NCBI GenBank assembly: GCA_016125095.1
Contig: WGMK01000019.1
Coordinates: forward strand, 16,191 to 80,190
Direction of reading: 5' to 3'
Length of the DNA: 64,000 nucleotides
Source of the DNA: Candidatus Hydrogenedens sp.
GTDB taxonomy: Bacteria > Hydrogenedentota > Hydrogenedentia > Hydrogenedentales > JAEUWI01
Of the stretch, positions 1 through 9,752 are shown one piece after another; position 1 is the stretch's first letter, and each line of letters starts with the position of its first letter. The notes beneath the pieces are model-generated. The model did not search any database. It saw only the letters and a program-made list of their open reading frames with translations, and was not told where the DNA came from. Position numbers and translations under genes: made by a program.

Positions 1-617
1 ATTAAGGCGTCGCGCCCTGCGAGCTTCTGCTCCAGCACGGGGCGCTTTTCGGCAATCGAGCGCGCCGCTTTCTTGGTGTCCACCTTCACGTTGTCCACAT
101 GCAGGCGCACTTCGGCCAAGTCCTCGAGGCCGAGGATCTGGATGGCTGCCTCGGTGATGTGCTCCGTGATCAGGTTTACCGTCTGGCGGGCCGCCGCGTC
201 GGGTTCCTGACGCAGCGTCACGAAGGCGTCAATCACCGCGCGGCTGCGGTCCTTGCTCGGCTTCGCGACGACGCGCGCCTTGCGTACCTCGGGCATGCGC
301 TTCAAGATGCGGGTGAGCACCTTGGCCACCGCGTCGAGCTGCACCGAGGCCTGGCCGTATTCCGTCGGGATGACCACGGCCCGGCGCTTCGAGCGGCCGG
401 CGGGGGAAGGCGCGAAACCGACCAACCCGAACACGCCGAGTACGACGCCCGCAATCAGATAGACCAGTTCCGGATTCAGCGGCATCTGGCCTATCGCCTG
501 CGTGTAGGCCGAATAGACTGCGCTGGTCAACGGCGTCAACTGCAAACCAAAGGCGACGAGCCATACACCCGCGGCCAGCACCAGCAGGCTGCATACCTTG
601 AGAATAAACATCTTCAT
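1..617 (-). CDS. Alkaline shock response membrane anchor AmaP-like protein, C-terminus truncated by window edge
   Basis: Read on minus strand from ATG at 617: MKMFILKVCSLLVLAAGVWLVAFGLQL...LVYLIAGVVLGVFGLVGFAPS...VQLDAVAKVLTRILKRMPEVRKARVVAKPSKDRSRAVIDAFVTLRQEPDAAARQTVNLITEHITEAAIQILGLEDLAEVRLHVDNVKV; frame stays open to base 1. Two N-terminal TM segments plus Asp23/AmaP-like tail. Not in supplied ORF track. Confidence 0.75.
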   Translation of the reverse strand, partial: MKMFILKVCSLLVLAAGVWLVAFGLQLTPLTSAVYSAYTQAIGQMPLNPELVYLIAGVVLGVFGLVGFAPSPAGRSKRRAVVIPTEYGQASVQLDAVAKVLTRILKRMPEVRKARVVAKPSKDRSRAVIDAFVTLRQEPDAAARQTVNLITEHITEAAIQILGLEDLAEVRLHVDNVKVDTKKAARSIAEKRPVLEQKLAGRDAL

Positions 618-652
618 GGCAGAAAACTCCTCTACCGAGTCGGAGAATCAGA

Positions 653-943
653 TCAACTAATCTTCGTGCGCAGCTGCGTAAAGCGGATATCCGAGCGAAC
701 CAGCGGCACCGAGGCCCAGGCCTTCAGGCCTTCCTCGACGGCTTCCTCGATCGCCTCGCCCACGTCGGCGGCGCCATAGCCGCTGTCCAGCGCCAGGTCG
801 GCCCGAAACGACACGCCGCCGCTCTTGGCGGTCTTCACCCGCAAGCCGCCCCGGTGGATAACGAGTCCCCCGTGGAATCCGGCGACACCGGGCACCTGCA
901 GGATGATTTCGCGCAGGCGGGCGCGCAGTTCCTTCGGGGTCAT
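653..943 (-). CDS. Asp23/Gls24-like envelope stress response protein
   Basis: 96 aa, immediately upstream of the AmaP-like gene on the same strand; AGGAAC-type RBS upstream of ATG 943; composition like short Asp23 domain. Confidence 0.5.
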   Translation of the reverse strand: MTPKELRARLREIILQVPGVAGFHGGLVIHRGGLRVKTAKSGGVSFRADLALDSGYGAADVGEAIEEAVEEGLKAWASVPLVRSDIRFTQLRTKIS

Positions 944-1101
944 GGGCAGCAGTTCCTTTCGAGGCGAGACTTCTAAGGTCTGACAACGCCGGTAAGTGTA
1001 GCAAGTCGCGACGGCACGGCTCTAGCCTCACGGAGACCGGAAGCCACTGGCGCCGCTTTGCGATGTATTCTGCGGGCCGGTTCAAGGCGTGTCGCCAGCG
1101 C

Positions 1102-3252
1102 TTAGTCGGCGGTCCATTTCCCGAGGCGGTAATACGGCCGGAAGGCATCGGGGTCCTGCCCCAGCGCGAGATTCAGGGGCAGGGGCAGCCGCCAGCCATC
1201 GGCCACCTGATACACGCCGGCCAGCCGGGGCGCGTCTTCCGGGCGCAACCGAAAGCCCGCGAACTCCATCCGGCCCCGGCCGAAGCTCAGGTTCGTCTCC
1301 CAGGCGGGCACGTAGTACATGAATGAGTCGCTGCCGTCAGGCGGCATGACGGTCAACTCACGTTCGAACGAGTCAAACTCGGGATTCAATCCATATTCCA
1401 AGGCGAGATGCACCGGGCCCTCGCCGCCCTCGAAGAACAGTGCGAGTTCCGTGGCGCAGCCGGTGGAGCGCAGGCTCGCGGCCGCCAGGCCACGCACCAG
1501 CTCGCGGTTCTCCGGCGGCGTGCTCAACAAGAACCAAGCGGCATCAAGATCGTCGGTGCTTTCCGAGCAATGCTGCCAGTCGATCATCTGAAAGTCGACC
1601 CATCCGTCCGATTCCTGCTGCACCGGCGTGCGTGCCCCAAGCGGTGCGTTGCGGTATTCCCGGGCCAGGTAGCTCATGTTGGCCGCTTGAATGTTTTGGA
1701 GCACTCCGTAGGGAATCGCGATGAGCAGTATGGCGCCGAGGGCGTTGAACGCTACACGTCCGTAGCGCCCGAGGGAGAGGGGAGCGGCGGTCTCGACTCC
1801 ATGTCCGTGTCCGCGCGTCTGCCAGCGGCAAAGCGCCCACCCCATCCAAGCCGTCGTGATCCACACCGGGAGAATCGACAACTGAAACGCATGCCGGAGG
1901 GCGAACTGCAGGCTGGTGTAGCCGGTCACGTACAAGAGCAGCAAGAACAGCAGCCAGGCGCGCGGTAGGTCGCGCAGGGCCACCAGAATCAGGCCCGCCG
2001 CGGCCAGCAGCGGTACCAGCCAGCGAAGTAATAGTCCGGCGGCATCGTGGATGGATTCGAATACCCTCAAATATCCCGGCCGCGGGATGTCGGACCGCGC
2101 CGGCCCTGTGCGCAATTCCGTGCTGGTGAGTCCAGCCCGCAGCGCGGCGAGTCCCCGCGTCGCCCAGTCGGCCGGAAACCACCACACGGTCTGCAGCAGC
2201 AGCGAGCGCGCCTCCTCGGAGTCCCGCCAGATTTCTGTTTCCAGCGGAATCACCATGTGCGAGCGATACCGCGCCTCATGCTGACGGAGCGCATAGGGGA
2301 AATCGTCGTGGTGCTCGTAGAACAACTCGTACGAGGCCGGCTCGAGCTGAAGCTGGTCCATCGACAAATGCGACCAGCCCATCAGAAGATCGTGATAACC
2401 CTGCGAGCCTTCTTCCCGCACGACCTGCGACACGATGGGAAACGCCGCTGTAATGGCCGTTGTCAGGGCGAGGGCGGCCGCTGCCAGGCGATGCAAGACG
2501 CGGATCTCAGGTCCGTGCGGACCGAACACCACACCGGCCGCCAGCACCGGCAGGAACATGATTAGGTCCTGGCGGAATCCGTACCCCAGCCCCAGCGCCA
2601 GCCCGCCCGCGGCCGCGGTCAGGAATAGGCTCCGTCTGCTTACGGGATAACGAATGAGGTAGGCCGCGGCGAGTACGACCGCATACGCGAAGGGTAGCTT
2701 GATGAAATCGCGCGCTCCGAGGTGCATTTCGGACATTACTGGGGCCGTCATCAGGAACACCGTTCCTGCCAGCGCAAGCCAGGGACCCGCCCCGAGACGA
2801 AGTAATAGGTAGACGAGGAGTCCCGCCAGGAGAAACGGTGGAATCAGCGCCAGCTTGAAGGTGTACCAGGAGACCCCGAACAGCCGCCAGACCCACCCGA
2901 TGTAAACGACGAGATAACGGTGGGCCAAGTCCCATTGGCTGATCCAGATATCCGGTCCGGCGGTGGGACGCCAGCCTTCTGGAAGCTCGCTGATGGATTG
3001 CGCTACGAACGCATCGACTTCCGGGCAGGGGAGTGGCCGCTTAAATCCGTCTCCATACGCGACCGATATGGAAGCGACGAAGTTACGGGGATCGGATCCG
3101 GTGCCGCGCCCGCCCATGCCGACGGTGCCGAACAAATACAGCACCGAGAGCACCAGGCAGCACAGGGAAACGACGAGCAGGGCGAGGGCGTCGCGCGGGT
3201 CGACGCCCCAGCCTCGAACGAGCGCGGCGGCCCGATGTCGCAAGTGGTTCAT
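1102..3252 (-). CDS. Multi-pass membrane protein, GT-C/GT39-like glycosyltransferase family (putative)
   Basis: 716 aa with many hydrophobic segments (FLLAGLLVYLLLRLGAGPWLALAGTVFLM; WLLFLLLLYVTGY; AFNALGAILLIAIPYGVL) and an N-terminal DAFVAQ-type lumenal loop. Confidence 0.55.
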   Translation of the reverse strand: MNHLRHRAAALVRGWGVDPRDALALLVVSLCCLVLSVLYLFGTVGMGGRGTGSDPRNFVASISVAYGDGFKRPLPCPEVDAFVAQSISELPEGWRPTAGPDIWISQWDLAHRYLVVYIGWVWRLFGVSWYTFKLALIPPFLLAGLLVYLLLRLGAGPWLALAGTVFLMTAPVMSEMHLGARDFIKLPFAYAVVLAAAYLIRYPVSRRSLFLTAAAGGLALGLGYGFRQDLIMFLPVLAAGVVFGPHGPEIRVLHRLAAAALALTTAITAAFPIVSQVVREEGSQGYHDLLMGWSHLSMDQLQLEPASYELFYEHHDDFPYALRQHEARYRSHMVIPLETEIWRDSEEARSLLLQTVWWFPADWATRGLAALRAGLTSTELRTGPARSDIPRPGYLRVFESIHDAAGLLLRWLVPLLAAAGLILVALRDLPRAWLLFLLLLYVTGYTSLQFALRHAFQLSILPVWITTAWMGWALCRWQTRGHGHGVETAAPLSLGRYGRVAFNALGAILLIAIPYGVLQNIQAANMSYLAREYRNAPLGARTPVQQESDGWVDFQMIDWQHCSESTDDLDAAWFLLSTPPENRELVRGLAAASLRSTGCATELALFFEGGEGPVHLALEYGLNPEFDSFERELTVMPPDGSDSFMYYVPAWETNLSFGRGRMEFAGFRLRPEDAPRLAGVYQVADGWRLPLPLNLALGQDPDAFRPYYRLGKWTAD

Positions 3253-3364
3253 GCGCGGAAACCTAGCAGGTGATCGGCGCGGGACTCAACGCGCGACGGC
3301 GGGACCCTGGCCCGCGTCAAAGGTTTGCATACTCCCGTGTCCGTTTAGTACCCTATGCGCCTTC

Positions 3365-3451
3365 GCCCGGGTGGTGGAATTGGCAGACACGCCAGACTAA
3401 GGATCTGGTCCCAGTGATGGGGTGGAGGTTCGAGCCCTCTCCCGGGCACCA
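3365..3451 (+). tRNA. tRNA-Leu (anticodon read as AAG), encoded CCA
   Basis: Acceptor GCCCGGG/CCCGGGC, D-arm GTGGAATTGGCAGACAC, anticodon arm CCAGA-CTAAGGA-TCTGG, variable arm, T-arm GGAGGTTCGAGCCCTCT, then ACCA. Confidence 0.92.
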
Positions 3452-3465
3452 CACCCAAGAAATAA

Positions 3466-3499
3466 GGCAGCCCCCGGTACGGCCGGCGGCTGCCTTTTT
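3466..3499 (+). terminator. Rho-independent terminator after tRNA-Leu
   Basis: GGCAGCCCCCGGTACGGCCGGCGGCTGCC hairpin followed by TTTTT. Confidence 0.8.
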
Positions 3500-3514
3500 C
3501 ACAGGCCCCGGTCC

Positions 3515-5026
3515 ATGCCGGAACGCCGCGAAAGATACCACGTGCCGAGAGACCTGAAAAGCGACCCGCTCTGGCGGGCAGAAGACCTGGGCCAGCCGAT
3601 ACCGGATTCGCCCCACGCCACCTCCGTTTGCCTGCCGACCTGGGATGCGAACGTAGGCTACGAGGAGAAGCGCGAGGACGTCATCTCCAAGCTGCAGGCC
3701 GGGTATCCGCGCTTTGCGATCCATCCACTGGTGAAGCGCCTGTGGAGCCAGGCGCGGGAGCGCTTTGCGGGCGAGGGGGAGAGCGCCATCGTGCTGCCTT
3801 CCGAAGCCTCGGCCCAGCGCTGCGCGGTCTTCGTGCAGGGCCTCGAAGAAGCGCCGGTCCGCATCCACTCGATGGGGACCGCCGCCTTGCATGCCGTGGT
3901 CTATCCGGCCACGGCCGAAGCCTCGGCGCTGCGCTACTGGCAGCACTACGGCGATGTCATCAGCAGCCGCCAGGCCGAGGCCGCGTTCGACAAGCGCGAA
4001 ACGACCGAAACGCCCGGCACGAAGGAGACTCTCCGGAAACGGCTGGGCGGGTTCGTGGGCGAACCGGCCGAACATGTCTGGCTCTATCCGTCCGGCATGG
4101 CCGCGCTGGCGGGCGCGCTCCGGGTTTTGCAGCAGCGCACGCCGGGCGTGAAGACCGTTCAGGTCGGCTTTCCCTACGTGGACGGGCTGAAGATGCAGAC
4201 TGCGTGCGGTCCAGGCGCGCATTTCTTTCCGCTGGCCGATGTCGCCTCGTTCGAGAAGATCGAGCACCTGGCCTCGACCGGCAATATCGCGGGCGTATTC
4301 TGCGAAGTGCCGGGTAATCCGCTGCTGCAAACGCTGGACCTCGATCATCTCTCGCAGATTCTCCGGGCACATCGGGTGCCGCTGGTGGTGGACGATACCG
4401 TGGCGACCTACGCCAACGTCGATGTCCGCCGCTATGCCGACCTCATCGCCAGCAGCCTGACCAAGCTGGTGAGCGGCGTGGGGGATGTGATGGCCGGCGG
4501 GCTGGTGCTCAGCAGCGAAAGTCCGCTCGCCGACGAATTACGCGCCGGTATCGAGGCCGACTTCGAGGACTCGCTCTGGCACGAGGACGCCGAGGTTCTC
4601 GAACTGAATTCCCGCGGTTTTCTGGAGCGGGCTGCGCAGGTCAATCGCGGCGCCGAACAGGTGGCGGAATTCCTGAAAAACCACCCGGCCGTCGAGCATG
4701 TGTGGTACCCGCGCTACGAAAACGTCGAGCACTACGAGGCGCTGCGCAAGCCGGGCGGCGGCTATGGCGGCCTGTTTTCGGTGCTCCTGAAAGATGCCCC
4801 CCGGACCAGCGCCCCGTTCTTCGACGCGCTGCGCATCTCCAAGGGACCCAGCCTCGGTACCGAGTTCTCGCTCGCATGTCCCTATACCCTGCTGGCGCAT
4901 TATGGCGAACTGGAGTGGGCGGAAAGCCTCGGAATATCCCGCTATCTTGTCCGGGTATCCATCGGCACGGAAGACCCCGCCGACCTGATTTCCCGCTTCG
5001 AGGAGGCACTCGCCGCCGCCGTTTGA
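3515..5026 (+). CDS. PLP-dependent Cys/Met metabolism enzyme (cystathionine gamma-synthase-like)
   Basis: Contains EVPGNPLLQTLDL, VVDDTVATYANVDV, ASSLTKLVSGVGDVMAGGLVLSS (PLP-Lys region), PFFDALRISKGPSLGTEFSLACPY. Track start at 3422 lies inside the tRNA, so ATG 3515 is preferred. Confidence 0.85.
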   Translation: MPERRERYHVPRDLKSDPLWRAEDLGQPIPDSPHATSVCLPTWDANVGYEEKREDVISKLQAGYPRFAIHPLVKRLWSQARERFAGEGESAIVLPSEASAQRCAVFVQGLEEAPVRIHSMGTAALHAVVYPATAEASALRYWQHYGDVISSRQAEAAFDKRETTETPGTKETLRKRLGGFVGEPAEHVWLYPSGMAALAGALRVLQQRTPGVKTVQVGFPYVDGLKMQTACGPGAHFFPLADVASFEKIEHLASTGNIAGVFCEVPGNPLLQTLDLDHLSQILRAHRVPLVVDDTVATYANVDVRRYADLIASSLTKLVSGVGDVMAGGLVLSSESPLADELRAGIEADFEDSLWHEDAEVLELNSRGFLERAAQVNRGAEQVAEFLKNHPAVEHVWYPRYENVEHYEALRKPGGGYGGLFSVLLKDAPRTSAPFFDALRISKGPSLGTEFSLACPYTLLAHYGELEWAESLGISRYLVRVSIGTEDPADLISRFEEALAAAV

Positions 5027-5141
5027 GGGGCGCGTATTTACCCTTGACGGAAATCTGCACATTTCACTGAATTCGCTTGCGTAAATTATACAGGTTGGTG
5101 CATACTGCTGCCCGGAGAGCCGCGCTCACTGGAGGTCACGG

Positions 5142-5612
5142 ATGCAGCTACAGACGACGCGCTTCGGGGTATTGGACATCGATCCCGACACCGTCCTTAC
5201 CTTTACCCAGCCCATCATCGGGTTTCCCGAGCAGCGGCGGTATATCCTGCTCGATGGCCCCGAGGGCAGCGGCCTTTCGTGGCTGCAATCCACCGAACAG
5301 GGCGATCTCGCTTTTCTGCTCATGCGTCCGAAGGACGTGATCGCCGACTATCAGGTCAAGCTCAGCCAGCACGAACTCAACGAGTTGGCTGCGGCCTCGC
5401 AGGACGATCTGCTACTCTTCACCCTCTTGGTGGTGCCTGCGGACAAGACCAAGATCCGTACCAATCTGAAGGCGCCGGTGCTCATCAACCGGAAGCATCG
5501 GCTGGGGAAGCAAACCGTGCTGGAACGCACCGATTATCCGATTCAGTTTTTCTTGAACGCAGCAGCCCGGGAGCCCGGCGGGGAGGTGCAGAATGCTCGT
5601 GCTGACGCGTAA
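5142..5612 (+). CDS. fliW: Flagellar assembly factor FliW
   Basis: [26 protein letters not shown]..., [19 protein letters not shown]; directly followed by csrA. Confidence 0.93.
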   Translation: MQLQTTRFGVLDIDPDTVLTFTQPIIGFPEQRRYILLDGPEGSGLSWLQSTEQGDLAFLLMRPKDVIADYQVKLSQHELNELAAASQDDLLLFTLLVVPADKTKIRTNLKAPVLINRKHRLGKQTVLERTDYPIQFFLNAAAREPGGEVQNARADA

Positions 5613-5814
5613 AGAGAACGAGAGCATCATGATCGGCGACAACGTGCAGGTGAAGGTGCTCGACCTCAAAGAGAACCAGGTGAAGCTGGGCATCGTCGCG
5701 CCGCGCGAGGTGGCCGTGCACCGGCTCGAGGTCTACGAGGCGATTCAGGAGGAGAACGCGCAGGCGGCTGCGGCCCCGGCGCTCGACGGCTTGACCGATC
5801 TGCTGTCGAAATAA
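5593..5814 (+). CDS. csrA: Carbon storage regulator CsrA
   Basis: [55 protein letters not shown]. Confidence 0.97.
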   Translation: MLVLTRKENESIMIGDNVQVKVLDLKENQVKLGIVAPREVAVHRLEVYEAIQEENAQAAAAPALDGLTDLLSK

Positions 5815-5825
5815 GGGAAGAACAC

Positions 5826-6446
5826 ATGGATGTGATCGTGGATGGCGCCGGGGGATTCAAACTGGAAGGCGAGCCGGAGACCGTTCTCGCCGTGGTGGAT
5901 GCGGTCCTGAGCTACCTTCGGGATCGCGGCCGGGCCATGGTCGGTTTGGTCATCGATGGCGACGATGTCGATCCGGAAACCCTCACCGTGCGTTTTGCCG
6001 AGGCACCCGTCGATTCCGTGAACTCCCTCGCGGTGACGTCCCGCAGCGTCGAGGAACTCGTGAACGAGAGCCTCAACGAACTTGAGAAGGCGCTGCCGGA
6101 ACTTCCTGTCGCCTGCCGCCAGCTGGCCCAGGTATTTCAGGGCGAGTCGCCCGAGGAGGGCTTCGAGCCCTTCCATCGCCTGGCGAAAATCTGGGAGCAC
6201 GTGAAGGCGAAGCAGCAGGCGCTGGCCAACATACTCGCGGTGGACCTGAAGTCGCTCGAGTTCGATGGCCGGTCTCTGCCCGCCCATCTGGACGAATTGA
6301 ACGGTTTCCTGCAAGAGGCCGTGCAGGCGCTGCAAGACGGCGACACGGTGCTGTTGGGCGATCTGCTCGAGTACGAATTGGCGCCGCGCGCGGAGTTCGA
6401 GGCGCGCATCGTCGACGCGCTGCGCCAGGCCGCCCGCGCCGCCTAG
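5826..6446 (+). CDS. Conserved hypothetical protein in fliW-csrA locus
   Basis: 206 aa, tight spacing (11 bp) after csrA, good coding composition. Confidence 0.75.
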   Translation: MDVIVDGAGGFKLEGEPETVLAVVDAVLSYLRDRGRAMVGLVIDGDDVDPETLTVRFAEAPVDSVNSLAVTSRSVEELVNESLNELEKALPELPVACRQLAQVFQGESPEEGFEPFHRLAKIWEHVKAKQQALANILAVDLKSLEFDGRSLPAHLDELNGFLQEAVQALQDGDTVLLGDLLEYELAPRAEFEARIVDALRQAARAA

Positions 6447-6449
6447 GCC

Positions 6450-9400
6450 ATGGCCGCGCCCCGGATTCTCACCTTCAATTTCCACGAGCCCTACTTGTGC
6501 CTGATGGCCAAGTGCGGCTACCCGCTCGACGTGGGCGTCTATGAATCCGGGTATCTAGCGCGCGAATGGATGACCCGCCACCGGCCCATGCCGGAGAACA
6601 TCACGCTGCTCGGCGAGGCCGACTGGAAGGCGCGCGCGCAATCGGGCTACTACGACGCGGTCATCGCGCAAAACGAGATGAACGCGCTGGATTTGCTGCA
6701 CTGTCCGTCGCCGAAGGTGCTGCTCTGCCACAACCGCCGCCAGTTTCTGGAATCCACCGCCCAGACGGACCGGGGCGATCCACGCGAGGAATTCGACAAG
6801 ATGCTTGCCGTGCTGCGCGCGGCCTTCGGCTTTGTCTTCATCTCGGAGACCAAGCGCCAGAGCTATGGCATCGCCGGTTCGATCGTGCTCCCCGGAATCG
6901 ACCTGGACGAGTTTCATGGGTACACGGGCGAGGAAGCCCGGGTCATCCGCGTCGGCAACAACATGCGCGAGCGCAACCTGATGTTCGACGTGGACTTTCA
7001 GGAAGCCGCCTGCGTGGGACTGCCCAACCGGGTCGCGGGAGTCAACGTTTCGATTCCCGGTTCCGCGCCAGCCGAGACCTACGAGGATCTGCTCGAGCTG
7101 TACCGCCGCAATCGGTGCATGCTTCACGTCACCCGGCAGGCCTACGAGGATGGTTACAATCTCGCCATGCTCGAGGCGATGGCGACCGGCATGCCGGTGG
7201 TGTCGCTGGCCAACGCGACGTCGCCGCTCACCGATGGCGTCGATGGCTTCGTCTCGGACGATGCCGGCGTGCTGCACGAGCGGCTGAAGGAATTGCTGGC
7301 CGATACGGATTTGGCGCGCCGCATGGGTGCCGCTGCACGAGAAACAATCGCCGAGCGCTTTCCGCTGGACGCGTTTACCCAAGGTTGGCGCGAGATCATC
7401 GACGGGCTTGCGGCCCGAAGTGGCACGGCCATTTCGGCCCAGCCCGATCGTCCCGCCGGTTCGCTGAACGTGCTGCTGCACTACGTCATGAACCCGCTTA
7501 CCACCGGGCGCTACGTGGAAGAGGCCCTGCGCGCGAAGCATCAGGTGATGACTGCCGGATTCCGTATTCCCGAGGAAGTCTTGCAGCTCTGGGGCTTCGA
7601 GTCGCCGCCGCCCTACCGCGCGCACGAAATCGACCTGCCGCACAAGGCACCCTATGCGCAGCTGCTGGCCTATCTGCCCGAATCGTTCCATCCGGATATC
7701 TACCTGTACATCGATTCCGGCCCCACCGAAATCGAGCCGGACATCGAGTTGATCGACGCGCCCAAGATCGCTTGGCTGATCGATACCCACGTCAATTTCG
7801 ATTCTCGCCTCGCGATGGCCCGGTACTTCGACTGCGTGTTCCTTGCGCATCAGGCGCAAGTGGAGCCATTCCGCGTGGAAGGCATCGAACACGTGTACTG
7901 GCTGCCGCTGGCCTGCTCGCCGGAACTGCACGCCCTGCCCGAACAGCCGCGCGACCTCGACGTCGCCTGCGTGGGCAGCTTCAGCCAGGAAGAAGGCGGG
8001 CGACGCGACGCCCTGCTGCGTGCCGTGGGCAAGCGCTTTCCGAACCACTTCATCGGGCGCGCCTGGCCGGACGACATGGCTACTATTTATAACCGCGCCA
8101 AAATCGTTGTGAACGCCTCCTTCAAGGACGACGTGAACATGCGGGTCTTCGAGGGGATCGCGGCGGGCGCGCTGCTGCTCACCGACCGTGTCACCGGACT
8201 CGATGCCCTGCTCAAGGACGGGGAGCATCTGGCCCTCTATGAAGGCGAGCAAGACTTGCTCGACAAGATCGACTACTACCTGAGCCACGACGCCGAGCGC
8301 GAGGCCATCGCGGCGGCAGGCCGCGCGGAAGTGCTGGAGAACCACACCTACGCCCGGCGCATCGAGAGCATGCTGCGGCGCAGCCGGGGGGTACTGGGCG
8401 GGTTGCGTCGCCCGGAAATGCACCACAAGAAGAAGCACGAGAATTATTACCAGCACGTCCGCCGCGAGTTGTTTCCACACATTCCGCGCAAGACGCGGCG
8501 CCTCCTCGACGTGGGCTGCGGCCAAGGCACCTTCGCCTCAACCCTGAAGCGCGAGCGGGCGCTGGAGCATGTGGCGGGTATCGAGATTGTCGAGGAGGCC
8601 TTCGAGCGCGCAGTCGAGCGGCTGGACGAGGCCTACAATGCCGACATCGAGCGCGTGGCCCTGCCGTTCAAGCCTGCCAGCTTCGACTGCATCGTCTGCG
8701 CCGACGTCATCGAACACCTCGTCGACCCGCGGACGGCGCTCGAAAAACTCAGCAAGCTACTTACGCCCGAGGGCGTCATCGTGATCAGCGTACCGAACGT
8801 GCGCTATGTGGATGTCATCGACACCCTGTCGCGCGGCTTCTGGTACTACGTGGAAGAGGGCATCATGGATTCCACGCACATCCACTGGTTTACCAAGCGC
8901 GGCATCGAGGCACGCGCCCGGGAAGCGGGCTTGGAGGTGCTGGTGTCGGAGCCCCTGAGCAGCAAGACCGAGAACCGGACGCCGCGCAACGAAGACGGCA
9001 GCGTGACCATCGGCAAGCTGACCTTGCACGGCGTGTCCGATCAGGAATACGAGGAACTGCACACTTACCAGCATCTGCTGGTCGCTGGACTGCCCGGCGT
9101 GGACCGCATGGGCCGCGCGTGGGATGCCTTCCGCGGGGGCGAATACGAGACCGCCTACGCGCTCGCCTTCGACGCCACCGGCAGCACCATGCGCGACCGT
9201 TACTTCTTGATGGCGCGAGCATTGGCGAAACTGGGAAAACTCGCGGACGCAGCGGAGGTCTACGACTTGAACCTCGACGTCTACGCCGACCCCGAAGCGG
9301 CCGCCGAGTTCGGCATTCTGCTCGTGGCGATGGACCAGGCGGCGAAGGCGCGTCCGCTGTTGGAGTTCGCCCTCGATACGGACCCGGCGCATGCGCGCGC

Positions 9401-9752
9401 GCGCGGCGCACTGGGCCTGCTCGATTGGCAGGAGGGGCAGGCGGACACAGGCTTTGAACACTTGCGCGTGGCCGCCGAAGCGAGCTTCGATCACGCCTCC
9501 CTCGCCGTGCCGCTGGCCGAGGCCGCGCGTGCCTGCGGCCGACTCGACGAGGCGCTGCCGCTGCTGCGCGGCTACGCGGACTTCTATCCGGGCAATGTGT
9601 CTATCGTCGTGGCGCTGGCCGCCGCCTTGGCCGATACCGGCGATACCTATGAAGCGCGCGCCAAGCTCGAGGAACTCCAGCTGTTTCATCCGGCCGATAC
9701 CGCCGTGAAAGCGGCGCTCGATTCGCTGAATGCCCGGGAGCACGGCGCGTGA
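6450..9752 (+). CDS. Multidomain glycosyltransferase/SAM-methyltransferase/TPR protein
   Basis: N-terminal GT (EAMATGMPVVSLANA), second CgeB-like GT (NRAKIVVNASFKDDVNMRVFEGIAAGALLLTDRV), methyltransferase (RLLDVGCGQGTFASTL; IVCADVIEHLVDPRTALEKLSKLLTPEGVIVISVPN), C-terminal TPR-like helices. Confidence 0.88.
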   Translation: MAAPRILTFNFHEPYLCLMAKCGYPLDVGVYESGYLAREWMTRHRPMPENITLLGEADWKARAQSGYYDAVIAQNEMNALDLLHCPSPKVLLCHNRRQFLESTAQTDRGDPREEFDKMLAVLRAAFGFVFISETKRQSYGIAGSIVLPGIDLDEFHGYTGEEARVIRVGNNMRERNLMFDVDFQEAACVGLPNRVAGVNVSIPGSAPAETYEDLLELYRRNRCMLHVTRQAYEDGYNLAMLEAMATGMPVVSLANATSPLTDGVDGFVSDDAGVLHERLKELLADTDLARRMGAAARETIAERFPLDAFTQGWREIIDGLAARSGTAISAQPDRPAGSLNVLLHYVMNPLTTGRYVEEALRAKHQVMTAGFRIPEEVLQLWGFESPPPYRAHEIDLPHKAPYAQLLAYLPESFHPDIYLYIDSGPTEIEPDIELIDAPKIAWLIDTHVNFDSRLAMARYFDCVFLAHQAQVEPFRVEGIEHVYWLPLACSPELHALPEQPRDLDVACVGSFSQEEGGRRDALLRAVGKRFPNHFIGRAWPDDMATIYNRAKIVVNASFKDDVNMRVFEGIAAGALLLTDRVTGLDALLKDGEHLALYEGEQDLLDKIDYYLSHDAEREAIAAAGRAEVLENHTYARRIESMLRRSRGVLGGLRRPEMHHKKKHENYYQHVRRELFPHIPRKTRRLLDVGCGQGTFASTLKRERALEHVAGIEIVEEAFERAVERLDEAYNADIERVALPFKPASFDCIVCADVIEHLVDPRTALEKLSKLLTPEGVIVISVPNVRYVDVIDTLSRGFWYYVEEGIMDSTHIHWFTKRGIEARAREAGLEVLVSEPLSSKTENRTPRNEDGSVTIGKLTLHGVSDQEYEELHTYQHLLVAGLPGVDRMGRAWDAFRGGEYETAYALAFDATGSTMRDRYFLMARALAKLGKLADAAEVYDLNLDVYADPEAAAEFGILLVAMDQAAKARPLLEFALDTDPAHARARGALGLLDWQEGQADTGFEHLRVAAEASFDHASLAVPLAEAARACGRLDEALPLLRGYADFYPGNVSIVVALAAALADTGDTYEARAKLEELQLFHPADTAVKAALDSLNAREHGA

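Noticed and set aside
6555-8525. 656-aa minus-strand ORF antisense to the 1100-aa glycosyltransferase
   Set aside because: High-GC shadow ORF; the opposite frame carries clear conserved domains
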